Of a stretch of DNA of 64,000 nt, positions 8,231 to 14,780 are shown in pieces. The DNA comes from Duganella sp. CF458 (lineage in GTDB: Bacteria; Pseudomonadota; Gammaproteobacteria; Burkholderiales; Burkholderiaceae_D), in contig NZ_FOOF01000014.1 in assembly GCF_900113115.1 (NCBI RefSeq), positions 62,001 through 126,000 of the forward strand. Reading direction: 5' to 3'. A program made the position numbers and the translations under genes. The notes below the pieces were generated by a model. It was not told the origin of the DNA. It did no database searches and was given only the letters and a program-made list of their open reading frames with translations. The first letter of the stretch is position 1. Each line of letters opens with the position of its first letter.

Positions 8231-8905
8231 CGTTAACTCCTGTACCAGCGTCGCATCAGGAAACTGATCTTGGAGTCGCATCTGTAGCCAAGCGGTTAGC
8301 GTCCTCGACAGCACAGCATTATTTTGACGCTTAAGCCAGGCCGACAATTTCCGTATCAGCGCTGGTATATCTGTGCGCTCATCGTCTGCCTGGTTTAGCT
8401 CCAGCAAGGCGCCGATTACGCCTGGTCCGATGCTTCGACTAACCAGCACATAATTTAGTTCCGGTTGCAGATGTTCAAGCCCCGGAGGGGACAGCGGGCG
8501 CAATGCCCCGAGGCAAGGACGATACGGCCAGGCGTCACGTCCACTATAGACAACAATCGGCAGCAACAACGGCTCCCGACCGTGCGTTGCCCTGCGCTGT
8601 TTGGTGAGGTCTTCGGACAACAGCGCCGCATACCCTTGCATGCGTGTTGCCATCCAGCGGTCCGGGGCCGATTGGAATTCAACAAGCATGTAAATGCAGG
8701 GGCGACGATCCCGATGGAGGCACCACACCACGTCGTCATGGCGGTGGGTGCCGTTGGGGGACACATAGCTGGCGTTGATGCGCGCAAAATCGCCCGGGCG
8801 AGTCCTGGCCGTCCATCGCTGTGGCACGGCAGTGCGCAACAGCTCCCGTGCCAGTTCGGGAAACGAGAACAATTGTTTAAAGGCGGTATCGCTGGGAAAA
8901 GCCAT
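7871..8905 (-). CDS. Rpn family recombination-promoting nuclease / putative transposase-like protein
   Basis: This 344-residue protein belongs to the Rpn (COG5464, PD-(D/E)XK) family: RecA-independent recombination-promoting nucleases, some linked to phage defence. The nuclease core is near the N-terminus: DTAFKQLFSFPELARELL (6-23), then HDDVVW (56-61) and YMLVEFQSAPDRWMATRM (72-89), giving the D...E-x-Q catalytic pattern. Residues 253-284 are a low-complexity run of RQEG/REG repeats typical of the family. An internal AGGAG and ATG lie at codon 226 (see the nested entry). It stands alone between convergent and divergent housekeeping genes, as expected of a horizontally acquired cassette, though I see no flanking repeats. 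Confidence 0.85.
   Translation of the reverse strand: MAFPSDTAFKQLFSFPELARELLRTAVPQRWTARTRPGDFARINASYVSPNGTHRHDDVVWCLHRDRRPCIYMLVEFQSAPDRWMATRMQGYAALLSEDLTKQRRATHGREPLLLPIVVYSGRDAWPYRPCLGALRPLSPPGLEHLQPELNYVLVSRSIGPGVIGALLELNQADDERTDIPALIRKLSAWLKRQNNAVLSRTLTAWLQMRLQDQFPDATLVQELTMEKIAMMFEHDFRNYTEVLEYRTLLRGRREGLEMGRQEGRQEGRQEGRQEGQQEGLREGATKALLAERRNTLALLLKHAGMSLSEAGTRALENATPDQLLDWIHMVIEAGKLPPELSPA
8066..8150 (-). repeat. 12-bp tandem repeats coding for RQEG in the Rpn gene
   Basis: Five consecutive near-identical 12-base units, with CGTCCTTCTTGC as the plus-strand form, encode RQEG-RQEG-RQEG-RQEG-QQEG (residues 261-280) and are flanked by related REG units. Because each unit is four codons, expansion or contraction keeps the frame and only changes the length of the linker. 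Confidence 0.8.
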
Positions 8906-9055
8906 GCACCCAGTCTAAATGTCCGCAGTCTGAGGCAACTTGGCTGTACGCAAGGCTCGGCGATAAATCAGCCAGGCCGGTGTGCGACATCTAACTGACA
9001 TCGTTCGTCAAGTGACTTAGCCTCCACAAATCAATCAACGGCCCGGAGATGAACC

Positions 9056-9433
9056 ATGCTTGCCGATATAGATGCGATTGCCATGATTGCGGTAAAGGAC
9101 CTGGCGGCCGCTGCGAAATTTTATGGCGAAGTGCTCGGGCTGGAAAAGCTCGGCAGCCCGGAGCAGGAAGTCCTGATTTTCCGTAGTGGGGCAAGCAAGA
9201 TCAACGTCTATCGCTCGGCATTCGCCGGCACCAACAAGGCCACTTGCGTCATGTGGAATACAGGCGGTGAATTGGAAGCGGTTGCGGCGCGCCTGAAGGC
9301 GCAAGGCGTGCAGTTCGAGCATTACGACACGCCGGGCCTGACACGCGAGGGCGACATCCACGTCGGCGGCCAGATGAAGGTAGCGTGGTTCAAGGACGTC
9401 GACGGCAATATTCTCAGCATCGTGAGCGGCTAG
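9056..9433 (+). CDS. VOC family (glyoxalase/bleomycin-resistance fold) protein
   Basis: This is a small 125-residue vicinal-oxygen-chelate protein. Its paired beta-alpha-beta modules begin with DAIAMIAVKDLAAAAKFYGEVLGL (about residues 5-28) and end with MKVAWFKDVDGNILSIVSG. The family covers metal-dependent lyases, dioxygenases and drug-binding proteins, so no substrate can be assigned. GGAG precedes the ATG. It ends 9 bp before the EF-hand gene, and the two probably form an operon. A plausible sigma-70 promoter, CTGACA with 17 bp to TAGCCT, lies near 8994-9022. Confidence 0.85.
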   Translation: MLADIDAIAMIAVKDLAAAAKFYGEVLGLEKLGSPEQEVLIFRSGASKINVYRSAFAGTNKATCVMWNTGGELEAVAARLKAQGVQFEHYDTPGLTREGDIHVGGQMKVAWFKDVDGNILSIVSG

Positions 9434-9442
9434 GAGGCCAAT

Positions 9443-9865
9443 ATGAAAGCACTCAGCTTGATCGCAGGCGCCCTGCTTTCGGCCCAGGCAATCGCCGGGC
9501 CGGACATCGACAAGGAGTTTACTGCAATGGATGCGGACCGGGACGGGAAGGTATCCGCAGCCGAGCATGCCGCCGGGGCGAAGCTGATGTTCGCCAAGAT
9601 GGACGCCAATCATGACGGCAAAGTGAGCGCTGCAGAAATGACGGCGGCGCACCAGGCCGTCACGGGCCAGGCGGCCAAGAAGACGGACATGTCGGCAGCC
9701 GACAAAATCAAGGCCGTCGATTCCGACGGCGATGGCGTGCTCACTGCCGAGGAGCACGCCAAGGCATCGACATCGATGTTCACGAAAATGGAAGCCAACA
9801 AGGATGGCTTCCTCAGCAAGGAAGAGATGACCGCAGGGCATGCGGCCATGATGAAGAAGCAGTGA
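9443..9865 (+). CDS. Exported EF-hand calcium-binding protein
   Basis: This 140-residue protein has a signal peptide (MKALSLIAGALLSAQAIAG, about 1-19) and four EF-hand loops. These are at 30-41 (DADRDGKVSAAE), 54-65 (DANHDGKVSAAE), 93-104 (DSDGDGVLTAEE) and 117-128 (EANKDGFLSKEE). The first three have the canonical Asp at position 1 and Glu at 12; the fourth starts with Glu and may bind calcium weakly. The two pairs look like an internal duplication. It is probably a periplasmic calmodulin-like calcium sensor or buffer. Its stop codon directly abuts the convergent pseudouridine synthase stop (9865/9866). Confidence 0.88.
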   Translation: MKALSLIAGALLSAQAIAGPDIDKEFTAMDADRDGKVSAAEHAAGAKLMFAKMDANHDGKVSAAEMTAAHQAVTGQAAKKTDMSAADKIKAVDSDGDGVLTAEEHAKASTSMFTKMEANKDGFLSKEEMTAGHAAMMKKQ

Positions 9866-10582
9866 TTAGGTCGGCGCCAGCAGCGCGAGCTGTTCGGGAG
9901 TGAGGTAGCACCACTCGCCTTCCTGCAGGCCGAGCGAGTCAAGCTGCAGTTGGCCGATGGCGGACCGATGCAGTGCCGAGCAATGATTGCCGGCGGCGGC
10001 CAGCATGCGTTTGACCTGGTGGTATTTGCCCTGCTCGAGCACGATCTCGAGCTGGTTCTCGCCGCGCTTGATGCAGGTAACAGCCGCCAGCGGAGCAGGC
10101 TCATCGTGCAACTGGACGCCAGCCAGCATCTGCGCAACCAGCTCGCCGGTCACCGGTTCAGCCGTCGTGGCCAGGTAGACCTTCGGCACGTGGCGCTTTG
10201 GCGAAGACTGGGCATGGATGAATGGCCCATCGTCGGACATCAGCAGCATGCCGGTGGTGTCATGATCGAGACGGCCGACCGGCTGGACTTCGCGCCAGGT
10301 GAATTGCTCAGGGAGCAAGGTCAGCACGCCAGGGTGATGGCTGGGCTTGCGGGAGCATTCGTAGTCGGATGGCTTGTACAGTGCAATATAGAGGTGTTCG
10401 CGATAGACCCACTCTTCGCCAAACACTTCCAGCACCAGGCCGTCGGTTTCGATCGTCGCTTTATAGTTGTCCTGCACTGCGCCGCCGATGGAAACGTCAC
10501 CGTCTTCGATCAGGGCGCGGCAGTATTTACGGGTGCCGAAGCCTTGCGACTGCAGGATTCGGTCCAGGGATAATTTACTCAT
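9866..10582 (-). CDS. RsuA/RluB/E/F family pseudouridine synthase
   Basis: This 238-residue rRNA pseudouridine synthase isomerises uridine to pseudouridine in ribosomal RNA. An N-terminal S4-like RNA-binding domain (SLDRILQSQGFGTRKYCRAL, about 5-24) is followed by the catalytic domain with GRLDHDTTGMLLM (103-115), where D106 is the expected catalytic aspartate. The start at 10582 (MSKLSLDRIL) fits family N-termini; an upstream ATG at 10639 would add 19 poorly fitting residues. It resembles the 16S U516 enzyme RsuA most, but RluE- or RluF-type specificity is not excluded. An FNR-type site lies 44 bp upstream on the divergent side. Confidence 0.88.
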   Translation of the reverse strand: MSKLSLDRILQSQGFGTRKYCRALIEDGDVSIGGAVQDNYKATIETDGLVLEVFGEEWVYREHLYIALYKPSDYECSRKPSHHPGVLTLLPEQFTWREVQPVGRLDHDTTGMLLMSDDGPFIHAQSSPKRHVPKVYLATTAEPVTGELVAQMLAGVQLHDEPAPLAAVTCIKRGENQLEIVLEQGKYHQVKRMLAAAGNHCSALHRSAIGQLQLDSLGLQEGEWCYLTPEQLALLAPT

Positions 10583-10625
10583 GGGGCGGGATTTTACCGG
10601 ATTTACGTTACCGCAAGCTTCCCTA

Positions 10626-10639
10626 TTGATGCAGATCAA
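10626..10639. promoter_or_regulatory. Perfect FNR/ANR-type binding site TTGAT-N4-ATCAA
   Basis: The sequence TTGATGCAGATCAA is an exact match to the FNR/ANR/CRP-FNR-family consensus. A possible -10 element TACACT starts at 10661, which would place the site centre at about -41 of the rightward transcript. That is the classical class II activator position. The rightward target would be the small ORF at 10726. The leftward gene is the pseudouridine synthase. Confidence 0.6.
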
Positions 10640-10725
10640 AGGGCGTGACAGTCGAGTTGGTACACTTAAATAGCATTAGGAATCCGCTGACTGGGCTATA
10701 GGAATTTCTTTGGGAGATCTCAGCA

Positions 10726-11019
10726 ATGAAGCTCTATATCAACCGTAAATCGTTGGCACAGGCCCATGCCGCTTCGTTGGAAACCAAGTTGGCAGTGGCG
10801 CGCTGGAGTGGCCAGGCAGGGGCAATGCCGCAAGCGTTGTGGCGGCGTCAACAGGGAACCGAGTTGCTGGAATGGCTGGTGCATGGTGGCTTTTCGAGCG
10901 AGGACCAGAATCCAGAAACGAAAACAGCGGCCAAGGGCCGCCGTTCTCTTGCCTCCCAAAGAGACAGTGACGAGGAATGTGAATTCACTCAAGTCCGCAT
11001 CCGTAATGCGGCTGCGTAG
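10726..11019 (+). CDS. Small hypothetical protein behind an FNR-type promoter
   Basis: This 97-residue basic ORF (MKLYINRKSLAQAHAASLETKLAVARW at the N-terminus) has no family I recognise. GGGAG lies at good spacing before the ATG, and the FNR-type site and -10-like element upstream give it a plausible promoter. Against it, a stable hairpin at 10923-10945 lies inside the second half of the frame. Codons after it (SASQRDSDEECEFTQ) look random, so the true product may be shorter or the transcript non-coding. No signal peptide or membrane segment is visible. Confidence 0.4.
   Translation: MKLYINRKSLAQAHAASLETKLAVARWSGQAGAMPQALWRRQQGTELLEWLVHGGFSSEDQNPETKTAAKGRRSLASQRDSDEECEFTQVRIRNAAA
10923..10945 (+). 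terminator. Hairpin inside the small ORF, possible terminator
   Basis: AACAGCGGCC pairs with GGCCGCCGTT around a three-base loop AAG, with one mismatch in ten pairs. It is followed by CTCTTG, which is only weakly U-rich. If it terminates transcripts from the FNR-type promoter, the RNA would be about 270 nt. Confidence 0.35.
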
Positions 11020-11158
11020 TCTGCCTCAAGTATTGATTGCTAATCGCCCTCCCCTTGAATCGAACTACACCGTCAATATAGTCCACGTCGGGGAAATGGC
11101 AAGGCAAAATCTAGGCAAAAATGCCAAGGTTAACTGCTGAGCCACTTCCGCGCACGGT

Positions 11159-12157
11159 CTAGTGCAGGCTCGGCTTGGCGGCATCGGCAGCAGCCTTGAT
11201 CGCACCATAACCGACTGCCGCGCCAAACTTCTTCAGCACGCGCTCCGGCAGGTTTTCATGCTGGGTGTAGTCGACGATATCCTCGGCTTTCACCACCTCG
11301 CGCGCCACGCTGTCGACACTGCCCAGGTCGTCGGCCAGGCCCATCTCGATGGCGCGTGCCCCCGTCCAGTACAGGCCGGAGAACATGTCGGGCGTTTCCC
11401 TCAGGCGCTTGCCGCGGCCGGTCCGCACCACGTCGATGAATTGCCCGTGGATTTCCTTCAGCATGGTCTGGGCATGCTGCTTCTGCTTGTCGGATTGCGG
11501 GCTGAACGGGTCCATGAAGCCCTTGTTCTCGCCGGCGGTCAGCAAGCGCCGCTCGACGCCCAGCTTTTCCATGGTGCCGGTAAAACCGAAGCCATCCATC
11601 AGCACACCGATCGAGCCAATGATGCTGGCCTTGTTGACGTAGATGCGGTCGGCGGCCGACGCGATGTAATAGCCACCCGACGCGCAGATTTCATCGACCA
11701 CGACGTACAGCGGTTTTTGCGGGTAGCCAAGGCGCAGCCGGCGGATCTCGTCCACGATCATGCCCGCCTGGACGGCACTGCCGCCGGGGCTGTTGATGTG
11801 CAGGACGATGGCCACCGAGCCCGTGTCCGAGAAGGCCTTGTTCAATGCCGGGATCACCACATCCGCCGCGCCGCTGCCTTCGGCCTCGATGCTGCCCTCG
11901 ATTTCGATCAGGGCCGTGTGGCGGCCCAGTGCTTCGGCATCGCCGCCCATCAGGTTGACCCCAAAGTAGCTGGCCAGGGCGAAGAAAATGATGGCCAGGG
12001 TCGATACCTTGAAGAAGATGCTCCAGCGGCGATTGGCACGCTGTTCCTTCAACGTGGCGAACACCAGCTTTTCAAGGACTTCACGTTCCCACTTGATCGG
12101 TGGATTCTCGGCCGGTGCGGCCGGCTGGCTGGTATTGTTTTCGTTGTTATCACTCAT
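11159..12157 (-). CDS. sppA: S49 family signal peptide peptidase (SppA-like)
   Basis: SppA-type proteases degrade cleaved signal peptides in the cytoplasmic membrane. This 332-residue short form has one N-terminal membrane helix (about 46-70) and a single S49 domain. The oxyanion segment SPGGS is at 123-127. The nucleophile motif CASGGYY (158-164) gives Ser160, and Lys212 in GENKGFMDPF fits the general base. The start at 12157 (MSDNNENN) creates an ATGA overlap with the Rieske gene and is preferred over an ATG at 12190. It is the last gene of the rluC-HAD-Rieske-sppA run. Confidence 0.93.
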   Translation of the reverse strand: MSDNNENNTSQPAAPAENPPIKWEREVLEKLVFATLKEQRANRRWSIFFKVSTLAIIFFALASYFGVNLMGGDAEALGRHTALIEIEGSIEAEGSGAADVVIPALNKAFSDTGSVAIVLHINSPGGSAVQAGMIVDEIRRLRLGYPQKPLYVVVDEICASGGYYIASAADRIYVNKASIIGSIGVLMDGFGFTGTMEKLGVERRLLTAGENKGFMDPFSPQSDKQKQHAQTMLKEIHGQFIDVVRTGRGKRLRETPDMFSGLYWTGARAIEMGLADDLGSVDSVAREVVKAEDIVDYTQHENLPERVLKKFGAAVGYGAIKAAADAAKPSLH

Positions 12158-12522
12158 GGTCGTGGGCGCACATAGTCGTCGGGCTGCCAATAAATGTTTT
12201 CATCGCGCTCAGTCACGGCAATCGGGCGCAGGCGGCCGCCGCGGCAGGGACCGCCGGCACATTGGCCATTCTCAGGCATATAAATGGCGCCGTGGGTGGA
12301 ACACATAATATAGAGGCCGCTCGATTCGAAGAACTCGCCCTCGGCCCAATCCAGCTCGATCGGGACATGGGCGCAGCGGTTCAGGTAGCCATACACCTTG
12401 CCGCCATAGCGCAGCACGAAGCCGGTCGTGTCTTCACCGCCGGCGCGCAACGGGAAACGGATACCCTTGCCGCCCTCCAGCAGCGCCTCGGCGGCGCAAA
12501 CCAGGATTTCAGCATCCATCAC
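12154..12522 (-). CDS. Rieske [2Fe-2S] ferredoxin-type protein
   Basis: This is a stand-alone Rieske protein of 122 residues. The cluster ligands are visible as C50-x-H52 (CAHVPIELDW) and C74-x-x-H77 (CSTHGAIY), and QCAGGPCRGGRL is the loop that follows. It resembles ferredoxin components of ring-hydroxylating dioxygenases and the NirD-like small Rieske proteins. No oxygenase lies nearby and the partner is unknown. It overlaps the HAD gene upstream and sppA downstream by ATGA, so it is translated as part of that operon. Confidence 0.9.
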   Translation of the reverse strand: MMDAEILVCAAEALLEGGKGIRFPLRAGGEDTTGFVLRYGGKVYGYLNRCAHVPIELDWAEGEFFESSGLYIMCSTHGAIYMPENGQCAGGPCRGGRLRPIAVTERDENIYWQPDDYVRPRP

Positions 12523-13178
12523 GCATACTCATTCAGCCACTGGTGCAACTGCGGCACCGTACGCGCGGAATATACCGGGTTGCACGCGGCCAGTTGATCG
12601 AGGGGGTGGGCACCGTATTCGACGGCAATGCCGGACGAACCCGCATTTTGCGCCATCATCAGGTCATGCGTGGTGTCGCCGATCATGACGGTGCGGCGCA
12701 GGTCCTGGCCCAGCTCGCGGGTCAGTTCCTGCAGCATGGCCGGGTGCGGCTTGGAGAAGGTTTCGTCGGCGCAGCGCGTGGCATCAAAAGTCGACAGCAG
12801 GCCGGCCGCGTTCAGCGCCCGATTCAGGCCGACGCGGCTCTTGCCGGTCGCAACCGCCAGGAAGAAGCCTTGCTGCGACAAATCATGCAGCATCTCCGGC
12901 ACGCCCTCAAACAGCGTCAATTCATGGTCTTTTGCCAGGTAATGGTAGCGATAGCGCTCGATCATGCGCGGATACACCTTGGGGTCAAGACCCGGCATGG
13001 CCACTTGCATGGCTTCCCCCAGGCCCAGGCCGATGACGTGGGCGGCCTGTTCCCGGCTGGGGATCGGCAGGGCCAGGTCCTTGGCGGCAGCCTGGATGCA
13101 TTTCACGATGGTGGCGGTGCTATCCATGAGCGTGCCATCCCAATCGAAGACGATCAGGTCAAATTGCTTGCGCGGCAT
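12519..13178 (-). CDS. HAD-IA family hydrolase (phosphoglycolate phosphatase-like)
   Basis: This is a 219-residue haloacid dehalogenase-type phosphatase. Motif I is FDWDGTLMDS (11-20) with D12 as nucleophile and D14 as acid. Motif II is VATGKSR, motif III the lysine in KPHPAMLQEL, and motif IV MIGDTTHDLMMA. The cap between motifs I and II is the helical type. It resembles Gph and YigB-like enzymes, but the genomic position between rluC and a Rieske gene gives no substrate. It starts 10 bp after rluC and overlaps the Rieske gene by ATGA. Confidence 0.9.
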   Translation of the reverse strand: MPRKQFDLIVFDWDGTLMDSTATIVKCIQAAAKDLALPIPSREQAAHVIGLGLGEAMQVAMPGLDPKVYPRMIERYRYHYLAKDHELTLFEGVPEMLHDLSQQGFFLAVATGKSRVGLNRALNAAGLLSTFDATRCADETFSKPHPAMLQELTRELGQDLRRTVMIGDTTHDLMMAQNAGSSGIAVEYGAHPLDQLAACNPVYSARTVPQLHQWLNEYA

Positions 13179-13188
13179 TATTTTTTTC

Positions 13189-14208
13189 TCAATTCAATGG
13201 TTTCCCCAAGCTTACCAAGAATCGCTGGCATTCGGCGGCCAAAGGCGCATTCAAGGTCATCGGCTTGCCCGTTTCCGGGTGGGTAAACGTAATCTGGTGG
13301 GCATGCAGGAACATGCGCTTCAGCGCGCCGCGGCTTTCGTTGGCTTTCTGCAGCGCCTTGTTCAAGGCGAAATCGCCGTATTTATCGTCACCTGCGATGG
13401 GGAAGCCGGACGATTGCAGGTGAACCCGAATCTGGTGGGTGCGGCCGGTTTTCAGCTCGGCTTCCAGCAGCGCAAAACCGTCGAACTTCTGCAGCAGGCT
13501 GAACACGGTGTGCGAGGCCTGGCCATCGGCCTGCACGCGCACCCGCCGTTCGCCGTCCGGCAGCGTGAATTTATGCAATGCCAACTTGACGTGCTGGCGC
13601 TTGTTTTTCCAGTCGCCCACGGCCAGGGCCAGGTAGCGCTTGTCGGTCAGGCCGTCGCGCATCTGGTCGTGCAGGTTGGTCAAGGCGGTGCGTTTCTTGG
13701 CAATCAACAGCAGGCCGGAGGTTTCACGGTCCAGTCGGTGCACCAGTTCCAGGAACTTGGCGTCCGGGCGGGCAGCGCGCAACTGCTCGATCACCCCAAA
13801 CGAGACGCCGGAACCGCCATGCACGGCCACGCCACAGGGTTTGTTAATCACCAGCAGGTTGGCGTCTTCGAAAATGACCTCGAATTCGGCCGCCGGCACA
13901 GTGACCTCTTGCTTTTCAGCAATACGAATCGGCGGAATACGCACCAGGTCGCCGGCATTCAGGCGGTACAACTGGTCGATACGGCCCTTGTTGACCCGTA
14001 CTTCGCCCGAGCGCAGGATACGATAGACGTGGCTCTTCGGCACACCTTTGCAAACACGCAACAGGTAGTTATCGATGCGCTGACCGGCCTCTTCCTCAGT
14101 GATTGTGACGAATTGTGCTTGCGGCAGGACCTGTTGGGGGGCGGCGGAATCGGCCTGTTGCGGCTTGTTTTGGCCCGGCTTCCCAGAATTTCTCTCTAAG
14201 TCCTTCAT
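13189..14208 (-). CDS. rluC: 23S rRNA pseudouridine synthase RluC
   Basis: RluC converts uridines 955, 2504 and 2580 (E. coli numbering) of 23S rRNA to pseudouridine. The 339-residue protein has a variable N-terminal tail, an S4 domain (about 40-100, RIDNYLLRVCKGVPKSHVYR) and the RluA-type catalytic domain. The motif HRLDRETSGLLL (157-168) supplies D160. RluC is commonly encoded divergently from rne, as here, which supports RluC over RluD. It probably heads the rluC-HAD-Rieske-sppA operon. Confidence 0.95.
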   Translation of the reverse strand: MKDLERNSGKPGQNKPQQADSAAPQQVLPQAQFVTITEEEAGQRIDNYLLRVCKGVPKSHVYRILRSGEVRVNKGRIDQLYRLNAGDLVRIPPIRIAEKQEVTVPAAEFEVIFEDANLLVINKPCGVAVHGGSGVSFGVIEQLRAARPDAKFLELVHRLDRETSGLLLIAKKRTALTNLHDQMRDGLTDKRYLALAVGDWKNKRQHVKLALHKFTLPDGERRVRVQADGQASHTVFSLLQKFDGFALLEAELKTGRTHQIRVHLQSSGFPIAGDDKYGDFALNKALQKANESRGALKRMFLHAHQITFTHPETGKPMTLNAPLAAECQRFLVSLGKPLN

Positions 14209-14780
14209 TTTGAATATATAATCGTTTTGCCGCAGTTTTTAAATTGCTGCATGTGTAAAGAATTAAACGTACATTTTACACAGGGGCGTATCCACTGGCC
14301 CCGCCAAACGCACTACGGTGGTAAAAAAGAATTGTATACGCACATTCGTGCGCCGATCAGGGTCGCAACCACTGTTGCCATCGGCTCGAGCGCTCGTGTG
14401 CTGAATTAGACTGGCTGGATTGTTAGGATAAGTCCGGCGAGCAAGCACTACAGTCGTTGCTCGCTGGTTGATGAAGTGGATAACGCTTGCCGTTTCGCTA
14501 AGGCACCATACAAGATGCCCTGGCCCGACGATGTGCGCACGCCTGCATTCTCCCGCCACCCGGCAACGCTCGGGCCGTTGGATGATGTTGCACGCTGTGC
14601 GCAAACTCGGCATGACGATCGGCTTCATGCGCCCAATGCGGCGGCAGCGCTTAGCGCAGCTGCGCCGCATGACGTGGCATTTCCCCCTACAGCCTCCTTA
14701 ATTCACGCGTATATCCTTGTACTTCGCCGTCTCCCCGGAGGCGGCTTTGACATGGCCCAAGGGTCGCGGAGTTAATAAAA
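14209..14780 (+). promoter_or_regulatory. Long rne leader / rluC-rne divergent intergenic region
   Basis: This 572-bp stretch has no convincing gene; short ORFs on either strand have poor codon use and no ribosome-binding sites. It should hold the rluC promoter (an AT-rich ATTATATATTC lies just before the rluC start on the minus strand) and the rne promoter plus a long 5' leader. Long rne leaders in other proteobacteria let RNase E control its own mRNA. A perfect 7-bp inverted repeat GTGTAAA-N15-TTTACAC at 14253-14281 is a candidate operator. The rne ribosome-binding site is GGAG ending nine bases before the ATG. Confidence 0.5.

Noticed and set aside
11050-11075. A tRNA T-arm-like sequence (CTTGAATCGAACT)
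   Set aside because: No acceptor, anticodon or D arm can be built around it on either strand.
14263-14670. A 135-codon minus-strand frame in the rne leader
   Set aside because: Poor codon use, no ribosome-binding site, no recognisable motif; better explained as leader sequence.
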